A stretch of 64,000 bases of DNA from Streptomyces ochraceiscleroticus (GCF_000720485.1 NZ_JOAX01000012.1:133304-197303); one strand, 5' to 3'. Shown: positions 24,306 to 33,647, numbered from the stretch's first letter. Notes: a model not told the origin generated them from the sequence alone. A program made the numbers and translations.

Positions 24306-25475
24306 ATGGACGACAGAACCGATAGCAAGACAAAGAAGACCGGAAGGGAGAAACGGATCGACCTGAGCGTCGCCCAGGTGGCGGGCAGCGCGCTCGCGGC
24401 GGCGGTCGCCGCCTACCTGGCCGGACGGCTCGGCGTCTACGGGACGGTCATCGGTGCCGGCGTGGTCAGCGTGGTCGCCACCACCGGCGGGTCGATCTTC
24501 CAGCACCTCTTCCGGCGCACCGGGGAACAGGTCAAGGAGGCGACGGTCAGCACGCGGCCCCGGCCGCGCCGCCGCCAGGAGCTCGGCAGCCGGACGGCGG
24601 CCTCCAGTACGGGTGTGCGCGGGGCGACACGCGTCAGGTCCGCGTCCTCGGCAGGCGTGACGATGGTGCTCCCGACGTTCGACCGCGGCGGTACGGAGGA
24701 CGAGATCACCTCCGTGGCGGCGGCCGGCAACGCCGACGCGACCCGGACCCTGCCCCGGTCGCCCGCGCTCGACGAGACGCAGGTCCTCACCGCCTCGTCC
24801 GCGGCCGACGAGACGCAGGTCCTCGTCCCGCCCGGTGCGGAGGACGCGACCCGGACGGTGCCGCAGCAGGACGCGCGCACGATGGCGCTGCGTACCGTGG
24901 CGGAGCCGCCCGGCGGCGCCTCTGTGGCGGAGACCTCCGACGAGGCCCACGACGACGAGTCCAGGACGCTGTACGGCACCCGGCTGCGCGGCCGGCGCCG
25001 CACCTGGCTCGCCGCGCTCGCGGTCTTCCTGCTCGCGATGGCCGGGGTCACCGCCTTCGAGCTGGCCACCGGGCACGACGCCGCGGGCGGCAACGGCACG
25101 TCGGTCAGCAACTTCTTCCGCTCCGGCGGGGGCGGTGACAGCGCCCCGACGACGCCGACACCGCAGCCGAGCACGTCCAGCGAGGACACGGACCGCGGTG
25201 GCGTTACCGAGGGGCCGACCCCGCAGCCGGACGCCACGGACGGCACTGCGGACAGCGGCTCCGACGCGAACTCGGGGGCGGACAGCGGCAGCGACAGCTC
25301 GGACGACGAGACCACCGCGCCCAGCCCCTCGCCGAGCGACGGCGACGAGTCCGCTGATCCGACGCCCACGCCGACCGACGGCTCGGACGACGGCGCGAGC
25401 AGCAGCCCGGACACTGGGAGCGGCGCCGACGGCGCCCAGGACGCCGGACAGACCCCGGCCCCCGGCTCCTCCTGA
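24306..25475 (+). CDS. Membrane protein with threonine-rich cytoplasmic repeats and Ser/Asp-rich tail
   Basis: 389 residues, function not recognised. A hydrophobic region lies at about 20-63, then a disordered section (about 75-225) with repeated threonine motifs (ATRTLP, DETQVL, DETQVL, ATRTVP), a membrane helix (about 233-253; TWLAALAVFLLAMAGVTAFE) and a low-complexity Ser/Thr/Asp/Pro tail (about 265-389). The repeats resemble acidic threonine sites of Ser/Thr kinases and FHA domains. The ATG at 24306 fits the conserved basic N-terminus; GGGCCGAGG just before it is a poor ribosome site. Confidence 0.75.
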   Translation: MDDRTDSKTKKTGREKRIDLSVAQVAGSALAAAVAAYLAGRLGVYGTVIGAGVVSVVATTGGSIFQHLFRRTGEQVKEATVSTRPRPRRRQELGSRTAASSTGVRGATRVRSASSAGVTMVLPTFDRGGTEDEITSVAAAGNADATRTLPRSPALDETQVLTASSAADETQVLVPPGAEDATRTVPQQDARTMALRTVAEPPGGASVAETSDEAHDDESRTLYGTRLRGRRRTWLAALAVFLLAMAGVTAFELATGHDAAGGNGTSVSNFFRSGGGGDSAPTTPTPQPSTSSEDTDRGGVTEGPTPQPDATDGTADSGSDANSGADSGSDSSDDETTAPSPSPSDGDESADPTPTPTDGSDDGASSSPDTGSGADGAQDAGQTPAPGSS

Positions 25476-25499
25476 GCCCGGGCCGGGGCGCGCCCCGCG

Positions 25500-26819
25500 T
25501 CAGTCCCCGAGTACTCGCCGCAGGTACGCGTTGCCGAACACCCGCTGCGGGTCCAGCCGGTCCCGCAGCGCGGTGAACTCGCCGAAGCGCGGATAAGCGG
25601 CGGCGAGGTACTCCGCGTCCCGTGTGTGCAGCTTGCCCCAGTGGGGCCGGCCGCCGTGCGCGGTCATGATGCGCTCGGCGGCCGTGAAGTACGCCTCGTG
25701 GGGCGTGCCCCGGTACATGTGCATCGCTATGTAGGCGGTGTCCCGCCCGGAGGCCGTGGAGAGCGGGATGTCGTCCCCGGGTGCGGTGCGCACCTCCACG
25801 GGGAAGCTGATCCGGAAGCCGGAGCGCTCGATCAGTGCGCGCAGCTCCTGTAGTGCCGCGACCGCCGCCTCCCGGGGGACGGCGTACTCCATCTCCACGA
25901 AGCGCACCCGGCGAGGGCTGGTGAACACCTTGTACGGGATGTCGGTGTACGTACGGGCGGACAGCGCGCGGCTGGAGAGCTTGGCGATGCCGGGGATGGT
26001 GGCGGGCAGTGCCTTGCCGACCGCGCAGGCCACCTGGAAGACGCCGTTGGAGAGCAGCTCGTCCTCGACCCAGCCGCTGACGGCGCCGTTCGGTGCCGCG
26101 GGGCCCTGGCTCCGGTTGTTGCGCTTGGTGTTGCAGTTCCCGGTGTGCGGGAACCAGTAGAACTCGAAGTGCTCGTTCTCCGCGACGAGCGCATCGAAGT
26201 CCGCGGTCACCCGGTCGAAGGGCATCGGCTCCTCACGGGCGGCGAGCAGGAACTCCGGTTCGACGGCGAAGGTCAGCTCCGTGAGGACGCCGAGCGCCCC
26301 GAGGCCGAGCCGGGCCGCCGCGAAGACGTCCGCGTTCTCCTGTGCGGAGCAGCGCAGTACGGAGCCGTCGGCGGTGACCAGCTCCAGGGCCACGATCTGC
26401 GCGGAGAGCGAGGCGGAGTCCCGGCCGGTGCCGTGCGTACCGGTGCTGGTGGCACCGGAGACGGTCTGCTCCATGATGTCGCCCATGTTGGCCAGCGACA
26501 GGCCGTGCGCGGACAGTGCCGCGTTCATGTCCTTCAGGGGCGTGCCCGCGGCCACGGTGACGGTGCCGGCGGCGCGGTCCACTCTCCGTATGCCGGTGAG
26601 CCGTTCGGGCCGTATGAGGAGTCCTTCGGTGGCCGCCGCGGGCGTGAAGGAGTGGCCGGTGCCGGCCGCCTTCACGGGCAGCCCCTCGGAGGCGGCTTGC
26701 TGTACGGCCGTGGCCAGCTCCTCCGTGGAGGCCGGTGCCACGCTCCGTACGGGGCGGGCCTCGACGTTCCCCGCCCAGTTACGCCACACGCTCTCCCGAG
26801 CCGCTCCGGTCACTGTCAT
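25500..26819 (-). CDS. FAD-linked sugar-1,4-lactone oxidase (D-arabinono-1,4-lactone oxidase family)
   Basis: 439 residues of the VAO-type flavoprotein superfamily. The N-terminal FAD domain has AGTGHSFTPAAAT, where the histidine is the usual covalent FAD site, then VSGATSTGTHGTG and LGALGVLTEL. The C-terminal ALO domain ends with the family motif HWGKLHTRDAEYL and LDPQRVFGNAYLRRVLG. It oxidises a sugar lactone or alditol with oxygen as likely acceptor; the substrate is not set by sequence. The start at 26819 overlaps the preceding MFS gene by 41 bases in another frame, so the two are probably coupled. Confidence 0.88.
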   Translation of the reverse strand: MTVTGAARESVWRNWAGNVEARPVRSVAPASTEELATAVQQAASEGLPVKAAGTGHSFTPAAATEGLLIRPERLTGIRRVDRAAGTVTVAAGTPLKDMNAALSAHGLSLANMGDIMEQTVSGATSTGTHGTGRDSASLSAQIVALELVTADGSVLRCSAQENADVFAAARLGLGALGVLTELTFAVEPEFLLAAREEPMPFDRVTADFDALVAENEHFEFYWFPHTGNCNTKRNNRSQGPAAPNGAVSGWVEDELLSNGVFQVACAVGKALPATIPGIAKLSSRALSARTYTDIPYKVFTSPRRVRFVEMEYAVPREAAVAALQELRALIERSGFRISFPVEVRTAPGDDIPLSTASGRDTAYIAMHMYRGTPHEAYFTAAERIMTAHGGRPHWGKLHTRDAEYLAAAYPRFGEFTALRDRLDPQRVFGNAYLRRVLGD

Positions 26820-28052
26820 CTGCGCCCAGCCCTCCCGTCACCCGGGGCGAGGGTGTCCCCGCCCGCGTCGCCGCCGGCCGCAGCCGGCGGTATCCGAGGA
26901 ACGCGACCGCGGCCGCGAGCGCTCCGGCCGCGACCGGCACGACGTACCCCGTACGGGCCCCGGCCGCGTCCACCACCCAGCCGGCGGCCGACGAGCCGAG
27001 CGCCACCCCGACCGCGAGCCCGGTGCTCGTCCAGGTCATTCCCTCGGTCAGTTGCGCGCGTGGTACGTGCTGCTCGACGAGGGCCATGGTGGTCACCATC
27101 GTCGGTGCGATGGTCAGCCCCGCGACGAAGAGCGCCACGGCCAGAAACGGCAGGTTCCCGACCAGTTGGAGCGGGATCATACTCACGGCCATGGCGAGCA
27201 CGCCCAGTACCCAGCGCCGCGCTGCCGGGCCCGAGGGGCGCAGCATCCCGAAGACGGCGCCCGCCGCGCAGGACCCCAGCGCGTAGACCGCCAGGACGAG
27301 GCTGGCCGCGCCCTTGTGGCCCTCGGCCTCCGCGAAGGCCACCGTGACCACGTCGATCGCCCCGAAGATCGCGCCGGTGGCCGTGAAGGTGACCACGAGG
27401 ACCTGCAGGCCCCGGGAGCGCAGCGCGGAGCCCTTCGTGTGGTGCTCACGCGGGTGCGGTACGGGTTCGGTGGCGCGCTGCGCGGTCAGCCAGAAGACGC
27501 CCGCCGCCAGGAAGACGGCGGCCAGCAGCGGCCCGGCCTCGGGGAACCACGACGTGGACAGCCCGATGGCGAGGATCGGGCCGACGATGAAGCAGAACTC
27601 GTCGACGATCGACTCCCAGGAGTACGCGGCGTGCAGCATCCCGGGGGAGTCGCGCGGTGCACCTCCGCCCACCGGGAGCGCACCATCGCGCCGACGCTCG
27701 GTACGCAGCCCGCGCAGGCCGCGAAGGCGAAGAGCGTCCAGTCGGGCCAGCGCTGCTGGGCCGCCGTCAGCAGGGCGGCGAGCGCGGCCAGTGCGACGAG
27801 GGTGGCCGGGCGCAGCACCCGGCGCTGGCCGTGCCGGTCCACCAGCCGGGAGATCTGCGGTCCGAGCACGGCGGCGGAGAGCGCGACGGTCGCGGAGAGC
27901 GCGCCCGCCAGGCCGTACCGGCCGGTGAGCTGGGAGACCATCGTGACGATGCCGATGCCGGTCATGGAGAGCGGCATGCGCCCCAGGAACCCGGCGGCAG
28001 TGAAGGACTTCGTGCCGGGCCGGGCGAACAGGGCGCGGTAGGGACTGGGCAA
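26779..28052 (-). pseudogene. MFS transporter, frameshifted in mid-gene
   Basis: Two minus-strand frames make one 12-helix transporter of about 423 residues. The first half runs from a TTG at 28052 (GGAG 7 bases before; SPYRALFARPGTKSFTAAGF) to VGAMVRSRWAEVHR; the second resumes DSPGMLHAAYSWESIVDEF and ends SDRSGSGERVA at 26779. The break lies in CGCGCG at 27651-27656; removing one CG pair restores the frame. It is either a real dinucleotide expansion, a phase-variable tract, or a sequencing error. It shares an operon with the lactone oxidase. Substrate unknown. Confidence 0.75.
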
Positions 28053-28177
28053 GGGGGCGCTCCGCCGAGTGAGGGTCCGCGGGAACCGCGGTGAGCCGGG
28101 TCTGGATGGCAGTAAGGAACGTACTGCAGCCATACAGCTTACGGGTGGCACTCCGACGGTGCCTCCGGTTTTCCGGC

Positions 28178-28199
28178 TGTCAGTGCCGGGTGGGAGGAT
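28178..28199 (+). promoter_or_regulatory. Weak PafBC-like promoter at the ferrochelatase start
   Basis: TGTCAGTG (28178-28185), eight bases, GAGGAT (28194-28199), then 6 bases to the ATG. The upstream box is perfect but the -10 departs from TANNNT at its first base, and GGGAGG doubles as a ribosome site, so this is only suggestive. Confidence 0.3.
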
Positions 28200-28205
28200 C
28201 GGGAC

Positions 28206-29354
28206 ATGTCCGAACAGCCAGTGCCTGCTCCCTATGACGCCCTGCTCCTCCTCTCCTTCGGTGGCCCCGAAGGCCCGGACGACGTGGTCCCGTTCCTGGA
28301 GAACGTGACGCGCGGCCGCGGTATCCCCCGTGAGCGCCTCAAGGAGGTGGGGCAGCACTACTTCCTGTTCGGCGGCGTGAGTCCGATCAACGCGCAGAAC
28401 CGCGAGCTGCTGGACGCGCTGCGCAAGGACTTCGCCGAGCACGGCCTGGACCTGCCGGTGTACTGGGGCAACCGCAACTGGGCGCCGTATCTGACCGACA
28501 CCCTGCGCGAGATGGTCCGCGACGGTCACCGCCGCATCGCGGTGCTGGCCACGAGTGCGTACGCCTCGTACTCGGGCTGCCGGCAGTACCGGGAGAACCT
28601 GGCGGACGCGCTGGCCACCCTGGAGGCCGAGGGCCTGGAGCTGCCCCAGGTCGACAAGTTGCGGCACTACTTCAACCACCCCGGCTTCGTGCGCCCCATG
28701 GTCGACGGTGTGCTGGCCTCGCTCGCCGAGCTGCCCGACGACGTCCGCGCGGGCGCCCACATCGCGTTCACCACGCACTCCATCCCCACCGCCGCCGCCG
28801 ACACCTCGGGGCGCCCGGAGGAGCACACCGAGGGCGGCGAGGGCGGCGCGTATGTCGCACAGCACCTCGACGTGGCCCAGGTGATCGCCGACGCGGTGCG
28901 CGAGGAGACCGGAACTGCGCATCCCTGGCGGCTCGTCTACCAGTCGCGCAGCGGCGCCCCGCACATCCCCTGGCTGGAGCCCGACATCTGCGACCACCTG
29001 GAGACGCTGCACACGCAGGGCGTCCCGGCCGTCGTGATGGCCCCCATCGGCTTCGTCTCGGACCACATGGAGGTCAAGTACGACCTCGACACGGAGGCCA
29101 CGGCCAAGGCCGCCGAGCTGGGCCTCCCGGTGGCCCGCTCCGCCACCGTCGGCGCCGACCCACGCTTCGCCGCGGCCGTCCGCGACCTGCTGCTGGAGCG
29201 CGCGGCGGCCGAGCGCGGCCGCTCACCGGAGCGCTGCGCCCTGGGCGCCCTCGGAGCGAGCCACGACCTCTGCCCGGTCGGCTGCTGCCCGGCCCGCGCG
29301 CCCCGTCCCGCCGCCGCGGGCGCCGACTGGAGCGGCGCGCCGACGGGGGTCTGA
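28206..29354 (+). CDS. cpfC: Coproporphyrin III ferrochelatase
   Basis: 382 residues; inserts iron into coproporphyrin III in the coproporphyrin-dependent heme route of Gram-positive bacteria (formerly called hemH). Family motifs are [19 protein letters not shown], the substrate tyrosine/serine segment [14 protein letters not shown], the metal-site THSIP (catalytic His) and [19 protein letters not shown]. The C-terminus has [19 protein letters not shown], cysteines that bind a [2Fe-2S] cluster in actinobacterial enzymes. GGGAGG precedes the ATG at 28206. Confidence 0.95.
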   Translation: MSEQPVPAPYDALLLLSFGGPEGPDDVVPFLENVTRGRGIPRERLKEVGQHYFLFGGVSPINAQNRELLDALRKDFAEHGLDLPVYWGNRNWAPYLTDTLREMVRDGHRRIAVLATSAYASYSGCRQYRENLADALATLEAEGLELPQVDKLRHYFNHPGFVRPMVDGVLASLAELPDDVRAGAHIAFTTHSIPTAAADTSGRPEEHTEGGEGGAYVAQHLDVAQVIADAVREETGTAHPWRLVYQSRSGAPHIPWLEPDICDHLETLHTQGVPAVVMAPIGFVSDHMEVKYDLDTEATAKAAELGLPVARSATVGADPRFAAAVRDLLLERAAAERGRSPERCALGALGASHDLCPVGCCPARAPRPAAAGADWSGAPTGV

Positions 29355-29480
29355 TACCCGTCCCGGGCCGCCCGACGGCGTGCGGCCCGGCTGCCCGGCC
29401 CGCGGGCGCCCGCCCCGCGGCGGCCCGCGGACCTGCCGTACGCAGCACCCGCGGGGCCTTCCGTACGAACAAGGAGCACC

Positions 29481-30311
29481 GTGTCCGACCCCCTGAAGGA
29501 CGCCCCGCTGATCAGCGGTGAGCTGAAGGACGAACTTCTCGCGCTGGCCCTGGAGGCCGCCCGCCGGGCCGGTGAGCTGCTGCGCGACGGCCGCCCCGCC
29601 GATCTTGGCGTGGCCGCCACGAAGTCCAGCCCCATCGACGTCGTCACCGAAATGGACATCGCCTCCGAGAAGCTGATCACCGGCTTCCTCTCCGAGCGCC
29701 GCCCCGAGGATGGCTTCCTCGGCGAGGAGGGCGCCAGCGCCGAGGGCTCCAGCGGGGTGCGCTGGGTGATCGACCCCATCGACGGGACCGTCAACTACCT
29801 CTACGGGCTGCCCTCCTGGGCCGTGTCCATCGCCGCCCAGAAGGACGGCGAGACGGTCGTCGGCGTGGTCGCGGCACCGATGCGCGGCGAGACCAGCCAC
29901 GCCGTCCTCGGCGGCGGCGCCTTCCTGAACAACGCGCCGATCCGGGTGCGCCCCGCGCCGCCGCTCTCCCAGGCCCTGGTCGGCACCGGCTTCGGGTACA
30001 TCGCCGAGCGGCGCGCCGCGCAGGCGGCCGTGCTGGGCTCGCTGCTCCCGCGGGTTCGCGACATCCGGCGGGGCGGCTCGGCCGCGATCGACCTGTGCGA
30101 TGTGGCCTGCGGGCGGCTGGACGCCTACTACGAGCGCGGGCTGAACCCCTGGGACTTCGCGGCGGGCGAGCTGATCGCCCGCGAGGCCGGCGCGCGCACC
30201 GCCGGCCGTCCCGGCGAGCCGGCGTCCCACGAGCTGACCGTCGCCGGGTCCCCGGCCGTTTTCGATGCGCTGCAGCCCCTGCTGGAGGATCTGGGCGCCT
30301 GGCACGACTGA
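29481..30311 (+). CDS. Inositol monophosphatase family protein
   Basis: 276 residues of the lithium-sensitive phosphatase fold. Metal and substrate motifs: Glu in LGEEG, WVIDPIDGTVNYLYG (residues about 96-111) and the C-terminal NPWDFAAGELIAREAG. It removes phosphate from inositol monophosphate or a related sugar phosphate. The GTG at 29481 follows AAGGAG. The gene is the first member of the actinobacterial block that runs to 54.3 kb (Rv2701c, suhB, in M. tuberculosis). Confidence 0.92.
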   Translation: MSDPLKDAPLISGELKDELLALALEAARRAGELLRDGRPADLGVAATKSSPIDVVTEMDIASEKLITGFLSERRPEDGFLGEEGASAEGSSGVRWVIDPIDGTVNYLYGLPSWAVSIAAQKDGETVVGVVAAPMRGETSHAVLGGGAFLNNAPIRVRPAPPLSQALVGTGFGYIAERRAAQAAVLGSLLPRVRDIRRGGSAAIDLCDVACGRLDAYYERGLNPWDFAAGELIAREAGARTAGRPGEPASHELTVAGSPAVFDALQPLLEDLGAWHD

Positions 30312-30362
30312 TCCGACCCCCGGGACCCCGGGAGTCGCACACGCCGCCGTACTGCCCATACA

Positions 30363-30416
30363 GGCGTCCAGAGGCGACCGGGCGTCCAGGCGCGACCGGA
30401 AGTCCAGGTACGACAA
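30363..30416 (+). repeat. Three tandem copies of an 18-bp repeat
   Basis: GGCGTCCAGAGGCGACCG (30363-30380), GGCGTCCAGGCGCGACCG (30381-30398), GAAGTCCAGGTACGACAA (30399-30416). It sits directly before a perfect terminator hairpin in the 3' region of the phosphatase gene. Confidence 0.8.
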
Positions 30417-30417
30417 A

Positions 30418-30451
30418 GCGCCCCGGCACCGTCCCCTCGGTGCCGGGGCGC
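30418..30451. terminator. Perfect 14-bp bidirectional terminator
   Basis: GCGCCCCGGCACCG (30418-30431) and CGGTGCCGGGGCGC (30438-30451), 6-base loop, between convergent genes. Confidence 0.9.
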
Positions 30452-30473
30452 CCTACGTCGCGGGCGGACGGAA

Positions 30474-30647
30474 TCAGGCGCTGGGCGCGCCGACCTCCAC
30501 ACCGTGCTCAGAGGCCAGTCGCTGGAGGTCCTCCAGCTCGGCCTGCTCGACATCGGCGAGGAAGTCGTCGCCCGTTTCGCGGGCCCGGTCCAGGTCGGCT
30601 TCGGTGTTCTTTATGCGCTGCAGAATGCCTGCGGTGAACGCGTCCAT
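30474..30647 (-). CDS. Small conserved hypothetical protein (57 residues)
   Basis: Acidic helical protein starting MDAFTAGILQRIKNTEADLD and ending VEVGAPSA. The ATG at 30647 has GAGGGG 8 bases before it; the longer frame upstream has no ribosome site. Heptad-like spacing of leucines suggests a helical hairpin or coiled coil. Function unknown. It is convergent with the inositol phosphatase gene. Confidence 0.7.
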   Translation of the reverse strand: MDAFTAGILQRIKNTEADLDRARETGDDFLADVEQAELEDLQRLASEHGVEVGAPSA

Positions 30648-30998
30648 GGTGCGCCCCCTCGTCGTGGGTCGGTGGCACGGGGGTGTGCCGACGGGTGTGG
30701 GCCCCTCATCCACGGGGGTGTGGCGGAGGGAGATCACGGCGTGGTCCCTGCGGGCTGCCGGCCGGTCACGGTACGGCGTCGTGCAGGGCGTGATCGCGAG
30801 TGTGCAATCGTCCTCCCCATGCGGAACCTCACGGAAACCTCAGGCGGATGGTGAATCCTGCCGATCGGGTGCCCGCGTCCCCGCCATCGGGGGCCGCACC
30901 TGCTCTTACAGCCGGTTTACGGCTTCTCGGGGCAGGATGGATGTGCTCGAGATTTGTGTGTGCCCTGTTCGGCGGGGCCGTGAGGAAGGACTAGCGAC

Positions 30999-31652
30999 GT
31001 GCGTGTACTCGTCGTCGAGGACGAGCAGCTGCTCGCCGATGCGGTGGCCACCGGGCTGCGCCGGGAGGCCATGGCGGTCGACGTGGTGTACGACGGCGCG
31101 GCCGCGCTGGAGCGCATCGCGGTCAACGACTACGACGTCGTCGTGCTGGACCGCGACCTCCCGCTGGTCCACGGCGACGACGTCTGCCGCAAGATCGTCG
31201 AACTGGGGATGCCCACCCGCGTCCTGATGCTGACCGCCTCCGGCGACGTCAGCGACCGCGTCGAGGGCCTGGAGATCGGCGCGGACGACTATCTGCCCAA
31301 GCCGTTCGCGTTCACGGAGCTGACCGCGCGCGTACGGGCGCTGGGGCGGCGTACGACGGTCGCGCTGCCGCCCGTACTGGAACGGGCGGGCATCAAGCTC
31401 GACCCGAACCGCCGCGAGGTCTTCCGCGACGGCAAGGAGGTCCAGCTCGCGCCCAAGGAGTTCGCGGTGCTGGAGGTCCTGATGCGCAGCGAGGGCACGG
31501 TCGTCTCCGCCGAGCAGCTGCTGGAGAAGGCGTGGGACGAGAACACCGACCCGTTCACGAACGTGGTCCGGGTGACCGTCATGACGCTGCGCCGCAAGCT
31601 CGGTGAGCCCGCGGTGATCGTGACCGTACCGGGCTCCGGCTACCGGATCTGA
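30999..31652 (+). CDS. cutR: Response regulator CutR
   Basis: 217-residue OmpR/PhoB-type regulator, the same length and near the same sequence as I remember for S. lividans CutR. The receiver has Asp51 as phosphorylation site (VVVLDRDLPL), and the winged helix ends in MTLRRKLGEPAVIVTVPGSGYRI. The GTG at 30999 follows GAGGAAGGA with an 8-base gap. CutRS was found through copper-dependent melanin and actinorhodin effects and more recently linked to extracytoplasmic protein quality control. It forms an operon with the kinase 5 bases downstream. Confidence 0.93.
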   Translation: MRVLVVEDEQLLADAVATGLRREAMAVDVVYDGAAALERIAVNDYDVVVLDRDLPLVHGDDVCRKIVELGMPTRVLMLTASGDVSDRVEGLEIGADDYLPKPFAFTELTARVRALGRRTTVALPPVLERAGIKLDPNRREVFRDGKEVQLAPKEFAVLEVLMRSEGTVVSAEQLLEKAWDENTDPFTNVVRVTVMTLRRKLGEPAVIVTVPGSGYRI

Positions 31653-31657
31653 CAGGC

Positions 31658-32905
31658 ATGGCCACGACACCCGCGGCCCCTCAGACGCCGCCCGCGCCGC
31701 CCAAGCCCACCTGGGACCCGAAACCACCGGTCCGCCCGTTCCCCTGGCTGCGCCCGACCATCCGCATAAGGCTCACGCTGCTGTACGGCGGCATGTTCCT
31801 GATGGCCGGCATCGTGCTGCTCGCGATCATCTACATGCTGGCCGCCAACGCGCTGCAGGACGGCAACCAACTGCCGTTCAAGATCATCGGTTCGGACTTC
31901 CGGATCGTCACCGACCGCTGCCCCGGAGCGGCCACCAACAACGTCGACCAGCTCAACTCCGCCATCAACACCTGCATCTCGCAGCAGCGCGCGGTGGCCC
32001 TGAACAACCTCCTGAACCGCTCCCTGATGGCGCTGGTCGGACTGACCATCGTCGCGTTCGCCTTCGGGTACGCGATGGCGGGCCGCGTCCTGTCGCCGCT
32101 CGGCCGCATCACGCGGACCGCGCAGCGGGTGGCTGGCTCAGACCTGCACCGGCGGATCGAGCTGGGCGGCCCGGACGACGAGCTGAAGGAGCTCGCCGAC
32201 ACGTTCGACGAGATGCTCGACCGGCTGGACCGCGCGTTCGAGTCGCAGCAGCGCTTCGTGGCGAACGCCTCGCACGAGCTGCGGACGCCGCTGGCGATCA
32301 ACCGCACGCTCCTCGAAGTACAGCTCGCCGACCCGGAGGCGTCGCCGGAGCTGGCCCAGTTGGGCAAGACCCTGCTGGCCACCAACGAGCGCAGCGAACA
32401 ACTGGTGGAGGGCCTGCTGCTGCTCGCCCGCAGCGAGAACAAGATCGTGGACCGGAAGCCGGTCGACCTCTCCGAGGTCGCCTCGCAGGCCATCGAACAG
32501 GTCCGCGGCGAGGCCCAGACCAAGGGCGTGGAGCTGCGCGGCGTACGCAGGCAGGTCTTCGTCCAGGGCAGCGGCGTCCTCCTGGAGCGCATCGCGCTGA
32601 ACCTCGTACAGAACGCCGTGCGGTACAACACTCCCCGCGACGGCTGGGTGGAGGTGACCACGGAGGCGCAGCCCGGATGGGCGGTGCTGGTGGTCTCCAA
32701 TACGGGCCCGGTGGTCCCCGCCTATGAGGTGGAGAACATCTTCGAGCCCTTCCGGAGGCTGCGTACGGAGCGCACGGGCAGCGACAAGGGCGTGGGGCTC
32801 GGCCTGTCCATCGTGCGGTCCGTCGTCCGGGCGCACGACGGCACGATCACCGCCGTACCGCGTGAGGGCGGGGGCCTGGACATGCGGGTGGTGCTCCCGG
32901 TGTGA
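31658..32905 (+). CDS. cutS: Sensor histidine kinase CutS
   Basis: 415-residue membrane kinase. Membrane helices lie at about 40-62 and 122-142; the short external loop between them holds two cysteines, Cys88 (DRCPGA) and Cys106 (NTCISQ), the pair proposed to sense disulfide status. A HAMP domain follows, then the H-box with His206 (VANASHELRTPL), N-box (LVQNAVRYNTP) and G-boxes (GVGLGLSIV). It should phosphorylate CutR. The proline-rich N-terminus (TPPAPPKPTWDPKPPVRP) is cytoplasmic. Confidence 0.93.
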   Translation: MATTPAAPQTPPAPPKPTWDPKPPVRPFPWLRPTIRIRLTLLYGGMFLMAGIVLLAIIYMLAANALQDGNQLPFKIIGSDFRIVTDRCPGAATNNVDQLNSAINTCISQQRAVALNNLLNRSLMALVGLTIVAFAFGYAMAGRVLSPLGRITRTAQRVAGSDLHRRIELGGPDDELKELADTFDEMLDRLDRAFESQQRFVANASHELRTPLAINRTLLEVQLADPEASPELAQLGKTLLATNERSEQLVEGLLLLARSENKIVDRKPVDLSEVASQAIEQVRGEAQTKGVELRGVRRQVFVQGSGVLLERIALNLVQNAVRYNTPRDGWVEVTTEAQPGWAVLVVSNTGPVVPAYEVENIFEPFRRLRTERTGSDKGVGLGLSIVRSVVRAHDGTITAVPREGGGLDMRVVLPV

Positions 32906-33344
32906 GTGTTCCGGCCAGGTCACCCGCGGGTCCGGCTTGACGCGGCGGCGGGTGTCCGGTCATCCTTCGCCCCGAGTTCGCTTTGCGCGGAATTTGACCG
33001 GTCCGTTCGTTGGCCCGGACGTGTGTGATCGCTCACAGGCGCGAATTCCGGGCCATCTACTCTCCGTGATCGCCAAGCCCCTCGGAAGGCCGGGAAAATC
33101 CGGGTTTCCCGGGGGTCCGATCACGGGAAGTACACGGGATGGCAAGCGCGAGGTGCGACTTTAGGACCGTGTACGGTCCTATCGCCATCCAAACCGATCA
33201 CCTCTTCAGGGGTGCGGTTGGGTGTCGATTGAGTAACAGACCTTGATGTGAGGCAAAATCTCCGCCTCAGGTCGGGCACAAGTCCGGCCTCTCACGCGTT
33301 ACGAGCGCTGAGACACCGCAGACACCCAGAGGGGGAGAGCGACC
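32906..33344. other. Intergenic region upstream of the DUF4193 gene
   Basis: 439 bases with no gene I can support. It includes a symmetric GTGATCGCTCAC near 33025, the strong palindrome at 33162-33181, and a GAGGC/GCCTC hairpin near 33250 within the likely leader. Confidence 0.5.
33162..33181. promoter_or_regulatory. 20-bp palindrome upstream of the DUF4193 gene
   Basis: TAGGACCGT-GT-ACGGTCCTA, perfect 9-base arms with a 2-base spacer, 163 bases before the start at 33345. The tight symmetry fits a dimeric repressor operator; I do not recognise the regulator. Confidence 0.5.
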
Positions 33345-33647
33345 ATGGCTACGGATTACGACACACCACGCAAGACCGATGACGACCTCAACGAGGACAG
33401 CATCGAGGAACTGAAGTCGCGGCGGAACGACAAGTCCGCCTCGGCCGTCGACGTCGACGAGTTCGAGCAGGCCGAGGGCCTGGAACTGCCCGGCGCCGAC
33501 CTGTCCAACGAAGAGCTCGCCGTGCGGGTCCTGCCCAAGCAGCAGGACGAGTTCACCTGCATGAGCTGCTTCCTGGTCCACCACCGCAGCCAGCTCGCGG
33601 CGGAGGACAAGAACGGCCAGCCCATCTGCCGCGACTGCGCGGCCTGA
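33345..33647 (+). CDS. DUF4193 family protein (zinc-ribbon-like)
   Basis: 100-residue protein conserved across actinobacteria (Rv2699c family). The N-terminal half is acidic and probably disordered; the C-terminal half has paired cysteines CMSCFLVHHRSQL and CRDCAA that probably bind zinc. GGGGGAGAG precedes the ATG at 33345. Function unknown; the length of the leader suggests regulated expression. Confidence 0.9.
   Translation: MATDYDTPRKTDDDLNEDSIEELKSRRNDKSASAVDVDEFEQAEGLELPGADLSNEELAVRVLPKQQDEFTCMSCFLVHHRSQLAAEDKNGQPICRDCAA

Noticed and set aside
33022..33038. TGTGTGATCGCTCACAG as a second Crp site
   Set aside because: The half sites are four bases apart rather than six, so it does not fit the Crp spacing well.
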